Of a DNA stretch of 64,000 bases, positions 9,682-22,815 are shown one piece after another. The notes under the pieces were generated by a model. It was not told where the DNA came from and ran no database searches. It was given only the letters and a program-made list of their open reading frames with translations. The stretch is from Conus ventricosus (lineage: Eukaryota; Mollusca; Gastropoda; Neogastropoda; Conidae). The stretch is from positions 36,387,034 to 36,451,033 of the forward strand of contig CM031609.1 in NCBI GenBank assembly GCA_018398815.1, given 5' to 3'. Position numbers and translations under genes: made by a program. Position 1 is the first letter of the stretch. Each line of letters opens with the position of its first letter.

Positions 9682-10775
9682 ACAGCACGACTGGTAAAAG
9701 GATGGGCAACATGAGAGTAGGGTTTAAAATCATCTCAGTCTTGTTCTCTGGATAAAAATTTTACAACCAGTCTATATTTCCTACCCTTTCCCCTTCTTTT
9801 GTCTTTGATAAAAAAGATTTTCCCCTTCTTCCTGCCAGTTTTTCCCGGTGGTTGGAAATGGCGGTTTTTGCGTTTTTAAACATTTCTTTTTTTAAAGATG
9901 TTGTAAAATTATCCTTGTAAGATCTCTGTTGATCTTCAAAAAGAGAAGTAAAAAAAATGGGTCAATAAAAATGCGAAGGGTTCCTGTCTCCAAAAAAAGC
10001 AGCCCCGATTTGAAAAAAACTGTCTGGTTTTGTGGGCTTGCTATAAAGGAGTACAGATCTTGGCCAGCAAATCTCTTGGAAGTAGACCACTCAAAATCTG
10101 ATGCAGTTTTTTTCACGTGTTCAAATGCCTTTAATGCGGCACGAATTTTTGGCGATTATGTGCATGATGGATGGTCGCCACCCACATCAAGGAGATGGGG
10201 GTTTCCTTTCCCTTATTTTTTTTTAAGGCATTTTTTTGATCCTTCATTACTCTGCAGAGCCCATAAACATACCCAGGGGGTTTTTAAAAAGGAAAGGGTC
10301 AAAATGTAAAAATTTTTTCAATTTGGGAACAATGCTTCCTTGTCATTCTTGTAACAACAAATGGGTGGTGATTGTCACATTTTCTTTGCAGGGGTTTTGA
10401 AAAATGATGACTGAACTTTACCACTTTCTGTTGTTTGCGTTCATTGCCTCATTAAATTCAATGAAAAATGGTGGCCCCTTTAACTGCCCAAATTTAAAGT
10501 TTTCAAACGTCTGAGCTAACCCGTATTTCAATTTGTAGGAAGTGCAGTCCGATCCATGGACTTTTTCTCTAAGACTTTTTGATCTGTTGCAAAGCCTGTG
10601 CAAATCATCTTTGGTCCCTAGAGAAGGCAGACTTCTTGAAGAAATAAAAACCAGCTGGCCTCACTTTTTTCCCCCCGTCTTTTCAAAGGAGTGAAGGTAT
10701 GTCTTCTCTCCTTTCGTGGTGCTGATTTTTGGAAGCGGGATTTGCCCCATGATTCTTGGCCAAAACAGGATTCCC
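9682..10775 (-). pseudogene. Copy B of the hAT-like downstream exon
   Basis: Same content and order as 1-1,161, with extensive indels. Recognisable pieces include the SYKLKYGLAQTFE stretch near 10,540-10,500. No long frame survives. Confidence 0.5.
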
Positions 10776-10834
10776 TGAGATGCATTAAAAAAAATTTTTT
10801 TAAAAAGAATGAGGTGCACAATTTTGTGGTGTAT

Positions 10835-11172
10835 TTCTGTGGTGTGTGTGTGTGTGGTGTGTGTGTGTGTTGTGTGTGTGTGTTATGTGTGTGTTGTGTG
10901 GGGTTTTTGTGTGTAGTGGTGTGGTGTGTGTGTGTGTAAATGCGTGTGTGCATTATACATTTTTGTGGTGATTTCGGTGTGTGTGGTGTGTGTGTTTGTG
11001 TGTGTGTACGTGGTGTGGTGTGTGTGTGTGTGTGTATGTGTGTGTGGTGTGTGTGTTGTGTGTGTGTGTGTGTGTGTGTTGGGTGGGTGTGGTGTGTGTG
11101 GTGTGTGTGCATGTGTGAATGCCTGTGTGCATAACAATTTTGTGTGTATATTCTGTGTGTGTGCGTGTGTGT

Positions 11173-11223
<51 letters not shown>

Positions 11224-11520
11224 TGTGTGTGTGTGGTGTGCTGGGGAAATGCGGGGTTGTGTTTAAATTTTGGTAGGTTATTTGTGTGTGGTGTGTGTGT
11301 GAGGAGGGTGGAGTCGACAGAGAGAGTCAGAAGAGAGAGAGGAGAAGAGAGAGAGAGGGGGGAGGAGAGAGGGGGGGGGAGAGAGAGGAGAGGGAGAGGA
11401 GGGGGAAAGAGAGAGGGGAGGGAGGGAGAGAGAGGGGGGGGGGAGAGAGGGGGGGAGAGAGGGAGGGGGGAGAGAGGGAGACAGGGACAGGGAGAGAGAC
11501 AAGGGGGAGAGAGAGTAGAG
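10835..11520. repeat. GT and GA microsatellite, copy B
   Basis: Equivalent of 1,205-1,990. (GT)n runs to ~11,300, then (GA)n/GGGA to ~11,520. Confidence 0.95.
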
Positions 11521-11800
11521 AGTGTTCCCTTTCAAGTGGGTGTTTTCCCGGGAAAGTTTGACACGCTTTTGTGTTGGCACTTTTCACTGGTTTTGCAGGG
11601 CAACAAGCCCAGATGGAGTGTTGTTTTTTTTCCCCAAGAGACAAAAAAGGGGCCCCGGACCCGAATTTTTTATGATGTACCAGCCTTTGTTGTTGGTCTT
11701 CTCCATCCACCCCATCTCCAGGGGTTTTTATTTGTTTTCGTAAAAATTCTAAAGCCCCGCTTTTCGTGTCTGTCGGTAGCCTTTTTAAATGTTCCCACGT
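11520..11800 (-). pseudogene. Copy B of the hAT-like zinc-finger exon
   Basis: Equivalent of 2,000-2,279. The GTAAGC donor is lost (the plus strand reads TTCCCTTTCAAG in its place) and the C-x2-C region is shifted out of frame. Confidence 0.5.
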
Positions 11801-11984
11801 TTTTGCGGGAAAATTAGGCACTTATCCTGTAGACGGGCATTGATTCCCAAAATGCCGAAACCCGAAAAAGAGGTGGCCCTATCCCCGCGAATTTTTTTCC
11901 GAGGAAAAAACTTTCAATCCGAGGGAAATCTTTGCTTCTACGCGGAAAATCGCGGATCGAGGAAAATTCCCCCCCTAAAACATT

Positions 11985-12800
11985 TGATGAAAGATACATC
12001 ACTGTTTGGGGGGGGGGGGGGGGGGGTGTAATCCAACCCTGTAACTTTGATACAGACCCAACCACTGTTTGGGGGGGGGGGGGGGGGGGGGGTTTATCCA
12101 AGCCTGTAACTTTGTGAGTCCCCCCTTTTTGGGGGGGGGGGGGGGGGGGGGGGGTAATCAACCCTGTAAATTTTGATACAACACACCACTGTTTGGGGGG
12201 GGGTGGGGGGGGGGTGGGGTACCAAAACCCAGTAACATTTGATGGATCCACACCACTGTTTGGGGGGGTTTTTTAAATCCAAGCCTTAACATTTGATACG
12301 ATCACCCCACTGTTTGGGGGGGGGGGGGTATCCAACCCTTGAACATTTGATACAGATCCACATCCGCTGGGGGGGGGGGGGGGGGGGGGGGGTACCCAAA
12401 CCCTTTAAATTTTGATACAGTCCACACCCGTTTGGGAGGGGGGGGGCGGGTATCCAAAGCCTTAACATTTGATACAGATCACACCACGCTTGGGGAGGAG
12501 GGGGGGGTTGTCAACCCTGTAATTTTTGTAAGATCCACACACAGCTCGGGGGGAGGGGGGGGTTTTGTTATCCAACCCTGTAAATTTGTTACAATCCCCC
12601 ACAGTTTGGGGGAGGGGGGGGGGTGTTCCCCAACCCTGTAACATTTGTCGACCCACCCACAGCTCGGGGGAGGAGGGGGGTGTTTTAAACCCCGTAAATT
12701 TGATACAGATCCACACCCATCTGGGGAGGGGGGGGTGTTACCCAACCCTGTAACATTTGTCGCCCAAACCCACTGTTTGGGGAAGGGGGGGAAGGGTAAA
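11985..12800. repeat. Poly-G minisatellite array 1, copy B
   Basis: About 13 units with the ACATTTGATACAGATC core and G runs up to 22 nt. Confidence 0.93.
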
Positions 12801-12801
12801 A

Positions 12802-14330
12802 AGATAATGTTGTTTATAGCCGCGAGCAAAAGGGGCCACTAGGGCTGTCACCCCCTTTAAAAATAAATTCACCAGTCTTTTAAAAAAATTTTAAAAAATT
12901 AAAAAAAACCCTTTCCCTTTTTTTTTAAATGACATGTCTAAAAAACGACCAGAAACTTTTTTAAAAATTTCTTTCTTCCGTAAAATCTTAAATCAGAGAA
13001 AAAATTTTAAATCCAGGGGTTCCATGACTTTTTAGTTTTTGGTCAAAAAAGCCGCCCCCGCAAAAATTGCGTCGCGCTAAAAAATGGTAAAAAGTAAACT
13101 GTACTACCCCCGTTAAAAACGCTCGAATGTTTTTTTGGCCAACGGCCCGGGATGACGTGTGTGGTGGGAAGTCAAAACGATTCCGATTGGAAGGGCACCT
13201 CGCAGCGCGGGAAAGATTTCCATTTTATTTGGGGGGAAAAAGGATGAGGGTTTTGGAAATCTTGATCTAGAAAAAAATCACCCTCCAAAGAGTAAAATTG
13301 CTGACACACGGGGCCCCCCGCCCGACGTTCGGAGTCCCGGGTTTCAAACCCCGATCCCAAACGGAGCGTCTGTTTTGTAAAGTAGTCCAAAACGGATTCG
13401 GACCCGTTGCCCGCCGTTCGAGATACCCCGTGTCTATTCGAAACGGACAGTGTATCCTAACCCAATCAACGTGTTTGAGGAAAAACCCCCATGAAAAGGA
13501 AAAAATGGCGTCGCCCGCAAGGGTCGGACTGTCCGATTCGGAGACAACATTTGATTGAATCGTACAAGGCCATGATGTGTTTTGGGAAATGTCAACTCAA
13601 AAAATTATAAGAATCAAATTTTAAAAAAAAAATTTCGTATCAAATTGTACGCCCTTTGAAGGGCTGGGGGATAAAACTCGAAAGGTTTAAAAACTCGCAT
13701 ATAGGTGGCCGCACAGGTTCAAACTTTTTCGGAAGAAAACTCCGTTTTCGACATGACTGGTGGGAGCGCACGGTTCAAATTTTCGTCTCAACCGTGGGCG
13801 GGGGGCTCATTTGTCGCGGTCAACAGTCTGCTGTAGGTCTGTGCCGTGTTTGCCCTCTAAATGGCGGTGGGTTTGGGAAAAAAGGGTCCTGGGAAAAATT
13901 GCGTCGCTAAACGCACGGCCGCGAAAAAAGCGTAGGAAGGAAAAAAAAGCATAATTCGCAAATTTTGAAAATAAAGGAAAAACCCCTTTAATCTCTCTAA
14001 AAAACTGAGGATCACGTCAGGGGGGACATTAAAACAGGATCTTCATGGACTCCGCTGAAAATGTTTTGTGTCTCACATTGTGCAAATCCCAACATCAAAA
14101 AAGAACTGTTTCATTGGAGTGGCGCATGCATGGAATGCCACTGGCTTCTTCACTTTTTAAAAAGGGTAGGAATGGGTTTAAAATATGATGGCGGTGTGCA
14201 CCCGGCACAAACCGTTTCCCTCTTTACGACCCCCGATTTAGATGGGGGAAGTCCTTAAGGTTTGGACGGTCTGAAGAGTTTGTTACTGGGCGGGTGTTAA
14301 ATCCCCCTGCCAGGGTCTTACAAATGTATC
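12802..14330 (-). mobile_element. LINE with nested DNA transposon, copy B
   Basis: Equivalent of 3,334-4,948. The nested DNA transposon begins CAGGGGTTCCA at ~13,015 and ends near 13,990, where its right terminal repeat is degraded. The MADF-like and LINE C-terminal frames are broken by indels. Confidence 0.65.
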
Positions 14331-14792
14331 CAACCCTGTAACTTTTTGATACAGTCCACACCACTGTTTGGGGAAGGAGGGGAGTGGGTGTTATAAAAAC
14401 CCTGTAACATTTAAACAGATCCACAGACCCCCCTGGGGAAGGGGGGAAAAGGGGTGTTATCAAACCTGAAACTTTTTTTCGATCCAAGATGTTTGGGAAA
14501 AGGAGGGGAGTGGGGTTATCCCCCCTGTAACATTTAAATAGATCCCCCGCCGTTCGGGGGAAAGGGGGGAGTGGGCGTTTTTAACCCTGCAACATTTAAT
14601 ACAGTCAACCACTGTTCTGGGGAAGGAGGGGCGTGGGCTTTACCCCAACCCTGTAACATTTGATACAGACCACACCAGTTCGGGGAAAAGGGGGGAGGGG
14701 GTTTACCCAACCCCTGAAACTTTGTACAGATCCACCCCTGCTCGGGGGGGGAGTTAAAATTGAACCTTTGTTGTAGCCCAAATCATTGTATC

Positions 14793-14826
<34 letters not shown>

Positions 14827-14930
14827 TGCAACCCTGAAAATTTTTTTGGCCAATCCACTTAACGTTGGGGGGGGGGTGGGGGGGGGGCATCCAACATACA
14901 TTTGTACAGTCCAACCATGCCCGGGGTTTT
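14330..14930. repeat. Poly-G minisatellite array 2, copy B
   Basis: About 9 degraded units, with the same order of unit variants as 4,945-5,572 and a ~28-nt G run at 14,796-14,823. Confidence 0.93.
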
Positions 14931-15019
14931 TGCAGACAAACAAACAAAAAGAAACCCATACAAAACAAATTTTGCTATTTAACTTTCCATACAGAGGCAG
15001 GTAAGCTGCCCATGACCTC

Positions 15020-15112
15020 AGTTCGACGGCCTTCAAAAAGAAGGGGGAGCTGCAAATGTCTGTCGATGAGCTTTGATCGGTCAGGGAAATCTGTGTTCGA
15101 GGAAGCCGACGG
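15020..15112 (-). pseudogene. Copy B of GLG1 downstream exon
   Basis: Matches 5,669-5,769 with indels. It retains the TCGGCTTCC reading that copy A appears to have lost by one base. Confidence 0.6.
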
Positions 15113-15309
15113 GCTCTGTACCAAAAAAAAATTTGTATCAGAGACACGGTTGAAATTTTCATACGAAAAAAAAATTTCCCCCTATGTTTCTGTTACAAAA
15201 CCCCAAAAAGCAGAGGGAAAAACCCCCCCTTTTAAGTCTGTAAAAATTTTTTAAGTGGCTGCAAATCCTTGAAAATTGTTAGAGCCCTGCAACCCCATAG
15301 CTGAAAGCA

Positions 15310-15510
15310 CAGTTCCCCAATACAACACACACACCACACACACACACCAACCACACAACACAAAACAAAAAAAATACACTCACACACAAATAACAATGGA
15401 ATTAAGGCAAGGGTTCACACAACAATACAAATAACAATGGTATTAAGGCAAGAGGTACACAAAACAACACACACAAAAACAAGGATTTTAAAGGCAAGGC
15501 CCCACACGCA
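15310..15510. repeat. CA microsatellite, copy B
   Basis: Degraded equivalent of 5,990-6,225, followed by a GA/AAAG-rich tract at 15,740-15,960. Confidence 0.85.
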
Positions 15511-16083
15511 CGCCACACCCAACAACCGTATCCTGTGCAAATTTCTATGTATAAACTCAAAAGTATGGGTAAATTCAAAAAACCAAAGCCGTGGTAAAAA
15601 ATTTTAGTGTTAACAAATTGTAGGTTTTTAAGGCCCGTAGGGAGAAAGACAAAACCCCAAAAACTGACCCCCAACAACCCTTTCCCAAAGTAGAGAGGAG
15701 GGGAAGTGGTTTTATTTTCCCTGCAGCCAAAAGTTCAAAATGGACAAAAGAAAGAAAGAAAAAAAAAAAAGAAGGAGGGAAAATGAAAGAACAGGAAAGA
15801 CTAGAAGGGAAAATTTTTTTTTAAAGGGAAAAAAAGAAAGAAGTGAAGAAAAAAAAGGGGAATGATGAAAGGAGGGAAAAAAAGAAGGGATAAAGAGAGA
15901 AGTAAAGAATACAGAGATTACAACAAAAAAAATAAAGGAGAAAACAAAGAATAAGAGATTAAAAAACTGAAAATAAAGGAGTAAAAAAATGGTTGTTAAC
16001 ACTGTAAAAAAACTGCCTTGCGATGAACGGGAAACCATGGAAATTAACTTAGGCACAGATCCCCCAAAACTGCCCTTGATACA

Positions 16084-16230
16084 AACTGCTGTTTCAGACA
16101 ACGATGACCTTGCCCCCCAACTTGGCATCTTGTTAGCCTTGGCAATCACATCCGAGCAAAACTTGGGTATATCTTGTTGACAGCTCTTCTGCAGCGGGGT
16201 TTCGCGAATCGGGGCCAAAAACCAGCACAA
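16084..16230 (-). pseudogene. Copy B of GLG1 upstream exon
   Basis: Reads SCQQDIPKFCSDVIAKAN, then shifts frame. The donor reads GGCAGT, not GTCAGT. Equivalent of 6,755-6,909. Confidence 0.7.
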
Positions 16231-16249
16231 CAACGTTTAATTTAAAGTA

Positions 16250-19200
16250 TATCCAGGCATGAATTAGAGCCCGTTTCTGGATCAATGTTCAGAAACAAGG
16301 AAATGATTTCTTTCACATTCCTGGTCTGTAATCATTCGGAAAGGGTTTGCGTATGTTGGTTCCACGGGAATTCTCCTTAAGCTTTAAGCTTCCTTGTTAC
16401 GACAAATTTGAGATTGGGTTTACAATGGTCGATTTATGTTCCCAACGTTTTTAAAAAATCCAGTGTAGGTGGTCCCCTGCTCAAAAGCTGAAAAATTCCC
16501 GGAGCAGGAATTCTGAATCTGACCAGCACGTACGACTCAAAAACGAGCAAAACAGCACATACACCCCTGCCAGAAGTTCAAACAAAAACCCCTAAACCAC
16601 AAATTCAAAGCATGAGCACTCTCAGGAACCATCCTGTCCGTAAAAAAGGGCCCCACTACCTGGGAATTACTGGCTACACTGCATCCAAGGTTAAAACCCC
16701 AGCTTGGTCTGGCTTCTAGATTTGTTTGGGGGTTAAGAACAAGATGAAAAGTTCAACAGAAAAAAAACTCCCCTTAGACTGTGTGTCTGGCGGAAGCAAT
16801 GCGTGAAATTTGTGTAAATTCTCTCCCCTTTCCCCTTTTCAAGCAGTCAAAAAATCTCTGGTTCTGTCCCTGTGTTCACAGTAATGCTAAAACACAAAAG
16901 AAAAATCCATAAAGAAAATGGACCTTTTTAACATCCACCACTAAAAAAATAACAATGGATTCCCAAACGCAAAAAACGGGAAAATGTTGAATGTCAAATT
17001 AAAAAGGGCATTGGTCACTGAATTACTTCTGATACATCTTCTGGTATGTAGAAAAGTGTATGAAATTTTTACCTTTAACTTTAATCTTTCCTTGTATAGG
17101 ATGTCAGACCCCTTTAAAAGAAGAAAAGAATGCACAAAAAAAAGAAAAAAAAATGTGGGGGGAGGGGACAGGGGGAGAGGGAGAGAGGGTTTGAGACAAA
17201 AAGAACTGGTCCCCAAGTGCATGAAAAGTTTCCATGACAACTAGGAAAATCAGGGCCCCAAAAAGTTTGTGTATGTTGTTTGGTGATGCGTTTTGTAAAT
17301 GTGTGCAATGTCTGTGTTTGTGTGGCTGTGGATTTAAGCTGTTTCTTTATGTGTCAAGGGCTACCAAGTACTGTCTGAATTTAAAAACTGTGCTAGCAGC
17401 ACAAAAGCACAAATCCAAACTCACTTGATCATTTTTTTTGCAAGTATGCAAAAAGGGGTAATCTGAAATGGCAAACTCTTCTTTTGTTGACAAAAAAGTA
17501 AAGGGTTTTCGAAATGCAACAACAAATGCATTTCCTTAGCACAAAGCAGCACAAAACCTACTGCACATGAAAAAAAATCCAGAGGAAAATGAAGTGATCA
17601 CAGCAGGGCGCTGTCTTTTCCAAAGTGCGGCCACAACTTGCCCAGTGTCAACTGCCCTGAAAAGGTTTTTGGTGTTCTGCTGGGTTTTTGGGGAAAAAAC
17701 CCCAACTAAAAGGAATTTTTGCCATTTAATTTTGGGTTTGGAAATTCCTCTCACAAAACTTCCATGCTAGGAATTCAATTAAGGGCAGCATATTTTCTTC
17801 TGCGCCAGAGAAGGAAAAAGAGTTTTGAAGAAATCAAAAAAAACCTTTTTTGTCTGCCCCCAAATATTCTGGAAACAAAAGTCAAAAACCACAATCTGGT
17901 GGGGTTTAAGCTTTATTTCCCCCTTCTCCGCCCGTCTGAAACATTTTTTTTACGAGTATGTCCTTGGCTCTTTCAAACATCTCTACTCTACTTCTCACCG
18001 TGCCCCCCTTTAATGAGTCACATCCCTTCTGCTTGTGTTAAAAAAATCTGGGATTAAAGCTTATTTTTGTATGTACCCCTCTGGTTCACACTGCAGCCAT
18101 CCTCAGAAAAAAGCTATCATACCTTGTTTTGCGCAATTTTAAAAAACCCCACTTTACCTTGAATAAAAAGCATGAGAGATCACTTTCCAATTTTGTTTTA
18201 ATTTTTTTTGGGGGTTTTTTTTTTTTGAACTGAACTTTTCTCCCCAATTTAAAACAGCAGGGCACGAGACTTTTTCTTTCATTTTTTTGACTAATGCAAT
18301 GACGATGAAAAACATAATACAAAAAAGCTCCTTTGGTTTAAACTAAAAACAGGGCTGAATTCGCAATTTTTTTCACAATATTCCCCTTTAGTCAACAGGC
18401 AGCAGCCTGTACAAAAACCCAACTTGGATTTTGAGTAACACTCTCGACACACCCATTACTTGGATAAATCGACTGATTTTTCCAGCCGCCAAATTTGACC
18501 TCAAAAATAAAATTTGGATACAAAACCCGGGCAAGGCTGAAAATCCCCAAAAAAAATGTTTAAGGGAAAAGAACCAAAAAGCTGGGCTCACCCTCACCAC
18601 AGTAGCTGGCGTTTGCTTATTTTTTGCAGATTCTTTTACAGAGAACAGAATGGATATTGAAGCATAAAAATTAAGTCACACAATATCGGCGCCGAAAAAA
18701 AAAGAAACTTACCTCTTCTTGAACGAAGCTTAGGCTTTTTCCCCCTGGCTTTTTTGTTTTTTTTCAGCATTCCAGTACTGCAAACAACGGGGTAAATATT
18801 TCGAAATTTTGGGTGAAAACAGAAGTCCTCACACCACAAAAAATCGTTTCCAAAAAATGTTAAACCCCAATCATAAAAATATGGGTTCTTGCTCAGCAAT
18901 TCAGGTGGAGAAAAACTTGAAAAGTCTTGAAAAAGGCCGGGGTTGAAAAGGGGAGGGGACCACCAAGGGTCTCAATGGGTCTGGGGAGAAGGGCGGGGAG
19001 GGGGGGGAGGGGGGGGGGTGCAGTGGGGGGGGACCAGACTTCACCCCCCCCACCCAAAAAGGGAAAACTTGGCAGTTCTGAAGCCCCCTTTGTGGTCTCT
19101 TTTTTTTCAGAAAATTTTTTCATGCGACAGGCAAAGAACCCGAAAAAAAACTTGCAAACCGACACACACATATTTAAATTTTATAAAGTTGAATGCAAAA

Positions 19201-22200
19201 CAAAAAACAAAAATTGGCATTGTGTCCCTGGGGGCTGTCATTGGACGACTTGGAGGGGACCCTCCGGAGGAGGCTCACTCAGCCGGCTCCGCGACTAAGC
19301 AAGATTGTCGTCGTAGGGGGTTAGTAGGGGTGTCTGCGTAGTTGGATAGAAATGGCACCCCTGAAACCCCCGAAGGGGACTCGCAGCGTCAGTGTCTCTC
19401 GGTGGGGTTTTCCCCTTGTGACTTTACACTGACAGCCCCTTTTATTGCCTTGCCGGGGGTGCGGTGGGCGGGCGGCTGCATTGTAGCGGGGTGTGTCCAA
19501 ATGAGCGTTGGGGGACAATGCCCCTGAGGGAGACAGAAAATGGGACAGAAAAAAAAAGCATAGGCATTAGCTCGGTTTTTTGTTACTTGACAGTGGAAGA
19601 ACAGTGGGGTGGACAAATTCTAAAACATCTCATTTTTTGTTTACAACCCAGCTAAAACACCCGGTATCACTTATCGGCTGTAATTGTCAAAATTTAAAAA
19701 CCATGCTTTTTTTTATAAAAAAAATTTTTTTAAAATTAAATTGGGGGGGGGGGGCAAAAGGGGAGGAGGGGGGGGGGGGGATCAACAGTCAATAGGTAAT
19801 AGTCAAAACGTCTGCTCTGGAGAGTCGGCCTCCCGAAGCATCCTGTTGAGCATGTTGCTAAAAACCCCTGTAAAAAACCCAATTGGTGGTTTGTTTATTT
19901 AAAAAGAAGCAACCCCCGAAAAAATGTATGTTCCCCGTTTGTTCACCTTAGGGAAAAATCAAAAACTGCTGATAAAACTGCAATTTTTATTTTTTAGTCC
20001 ATTCCCCTCTTTAAAAAGTGCAAAGTGCCTCCCTCAACTTCTTCCCCCATTTATGTTAGAGACCGGTTACCCCTCGAAATTTTTATGGGTTTTTTTTGGG
20101 TCAAAAATGTGTACAATTTGGTTTAAAAAAATGTTTTGTTTTGCACGCAAAGTAGCTGCGTAGGAAACAATTTCTGAATGCATTCCCGACATTAGAAACA
20201 TGAAAATTTATTACTATAAAAGATGTATTTTTGAAATGATTAAATTGGCTTTTTAACAATCAATGATTGTCAAACTAATCCAAATTCCTTGCCGTTTTCC
20301 CCTTTATGGGGAAAAAAAATTTGCTCAGGAAATTAAAGACATTAAGATGTGAATTTTTTTTTTTTTAACACTTTAAAATAACTCTTCTTCACTTTTTATG
20401 TATGATGGAATAATGGAAAAAAAATCTTGAAGTAATTATTTCTTTCATTGTTTTATGGGCACTTTTTATGTTGTAAGTAACCAGTCTTTTGAAGAGCTAA
20501 CAAATTTTGATGGAACTTTTTTTGCTTTTGGGGATTCAGCTCCTTCAGGGTTCCCAGGTGATGGGCTGGGCCAAAAAAAGGACCTTTAAAGGCTTTTAAA
20601 AGGACCCTCAAAAAAGTTTAAAAGGACCCCTTTCCAACATGGGGAAGGGGGGGGGGGTGACAAGGCGGGGAAAAAAAGGAAACTACTGTAAAAGTTACTC
20701 AAGAATCAGCATATGCTGTTCCCCCAAACTGTTTGTTTGTTTGCATGTTGCAATCTGTATGGTTTTGTACCTATATTTATTTGGGTAATAATTTTTACTT
20801 ATTGCCCATTCAATGAATTTCTATTAAAAGGGGAAAATTTTTTTCATAGATGCTTTAGCGAAATGTTAAGCAGCTATATGCCCCGAACTTTTGAAGCGTC
20901 TGCATGTGGGAAACCCCTGACGTCCCAAAAAAAACGGGGGTTGCGGGAAAAGCACCAGCAGAAACCAAAACCCTACCCCCAGCTTTGCGTGTCTGCTAGT
21001 AACTTACTAAAAAAGAAAGCCATGTTGGCCTGCGTTATGGCGCCCCCGGTTTCGTGAGCGCGGGATCTGTCAACTCTTTGCAAATTGCAAAAGTCGGTTT
21101 TTGGGGTTTTGGGAAAATGTATCGGTTCGTTTTCAAGCTCCTTTCTTGAAAAAAAGGACTTAACAGTACCCTTTTAAAAATTAAAAGGGCCCCCTCGTGA
21201 GTTTTAAAAAGGGCCAACTTTCTGAAACAAGGACTTAAAAGGCCTTTTGGAAAAATCCCATTTTTAAAGGAATTCAAAGGCCCCTTTAAAGCTGTCCTTT
21301 AAATTGTCGCTGAAAGGCCCTGAACTGATTATTAAAACAGTCAGCCTTTTGGATGGAAGCTTTCAAAAATTTTATGGGCAGTGTGCTCCTTTTGGGGCGG
21401 GGTGGGGGGTGGGGGGGGAGTGGGGGGGGATTTTTTGGGGCTTTTTGTCCCTCTCCGCGGTGTCTGATGTTCCAGTCTTCATCAGAAGTGCCTGCAGAAC
21501 CGACTTCACAAAAAAGCTTTGAATGTTTTTGCCTACCGTTTTCCAGAATCATGTTTTCCTTGTGGCTTTTGACCCTGTGCCGGAACGTCCAAAGGGCCAC
21601 TGTTGCAATCGCGATTTGACGTTACCGTGGTGCTGTGTGCGAACGTATCGCCCTTCTTTGACCGTAAAGAACTTTAAAATGTATGATCGCTGGTTTGTAC
21701 TTTGTTCATATTTCTTTTTCTTTTTGGGTCACAGCTTCTACCTTTTAATCTGAATTTTCGTTCTCGTTTCATGCGCGCGAAGGTGAAGCAGGGAAGCAAT
21801 GTTGATGATTCATAGAGGCGGAAGTTCGCATGCGCCATCGGGAAATTTTAAAAATTGGCCCCGACTCTTGGGGCTCGGCCCCCGGGTTAAGTTTCAGCGC
21901 ATTTTTTAAGCCCTTTATCAAAAAATTTTATTAAAATTTTGGTTTTTAAAAACAACGTTTGCTGTAAAAATTAAAAAATTTTGTGAGTTTTCGCAAAAAG
22001 TAAGTGCACGGTCTTTTATGATTCACATCTATTTCCCCCCTTTAAAAAAAAAAGAAGTCTTGCTAAGCACAACCCCAAAATGGTTAAAAATGCATTTATC
22101 TAAATTTGCTGCCCTGCATGCAGAATGCTATGGCAGGGGTTTCCTCCACGTCGAACGGACATAACCCATTTCACATGCAAAAAGTCCGATATAACTGGCG

Positions 22201-22815
22201 TGAAGAGGACAAAAAGTCCCTTTTCTTTGCCGAAAACGGGTCCGTCGTAGCTTTCCCTGCTCACGGGGAAACCGGGACCCGGGCCCTTTTTATCAAGCCG
22301 CTTTAATATTTAAAGGTTCCCACCGTCGTAAAGAACTCCAGTCTGTACTTTTGTGTAAACCCCCGCCAGTGAATCCTAGGCCTTTTTCTAGTCCCGTGTG
22401 CCCCTGGTATAAAGCTTAGTGGCGGGCCGGGCGGTCTATTTTTTGTCGTTGGCTTGCAAATCTGCCCCCCTGACTGGCAGGGTGAGCCAGCGAGGTTTAA
22501 GCTCGCAGCTGAAGCCGCAGCCAAAATTGTGTCGGGTTTTTTTTAGCGTTTAAAACGGCAAAAAAAGGATAAGCCCTTTGTATTGTTTGTTTAGGCCATG
22601 TGGCACTGTTGTGAAGCGGGATGGAAGGATTCCCTTTCTCCCGACGAGGTTGAAAAAAGGAAGGCCAAGTGATGTCAAGGGGGGGGAATCGAAAGGGGGT
22701 TCAGGGGACAGAAAAGTGGGGGAAAAAAAAGAATGCTTTCAAAAAAAAACGACTCCAAATGAATCAAAATTTTATTTTTAATTTTGCTTTTGCAATGAAT
22801 GTGATTGTTTGAAAA
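16250..22815. other. No supportable gene; low-quality intergenic or intronic sequence
   Basis: A/T-rich, homopolymer-biased sequence. I saw no convincing coding block. Points of note are a GC-rich stretch at 19,225-19,540 with an internal GGACCCTCCGGAGG palindrome that looks like part of a dispersed repeat, G-rich tracts at 18,970-19,040, 19,740-19,780 and 21,395-21,435, and repeated TTTAAAAGGACC motifs at 20,575-20,640 and 21,160-21,300. Confidence 0.5.

Larger units (their letters stand above)
9682..16250. repeat. Direct duplication, copy B (noisy)
   Basis: Collinear with 1-6,940, but with single-base losses and homopolymer substitutions in almost every 20 bp (for example the start ACAGCACGTACTGGTGAAGG in A against ACAGCACGACTGGTAAAAGG in B). 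Homology ends at ~16,250, after which the sequence is unrelated to that after 6,940. The error style suggests unpolished reads or a haplotype placed in tandem. Confidence 0.85.

Noticed and set aside
13318..13360. B-box-like GGTTTCAAACCCC suggesting a tRNA or SINE promoter
   Set aside because: The cleaner duplicate at ~3,905-3,930 lacks the motif (GGTCGAACCGATCCC) and no cloverleaf can be drawn.
19225..19540. GC-rich block considered as rRNA or tRNA-derived SINE
   Set aside because: No rRNA landmark or A/B boxes seen. It may be a dispersed repeat, but I could not support a class.
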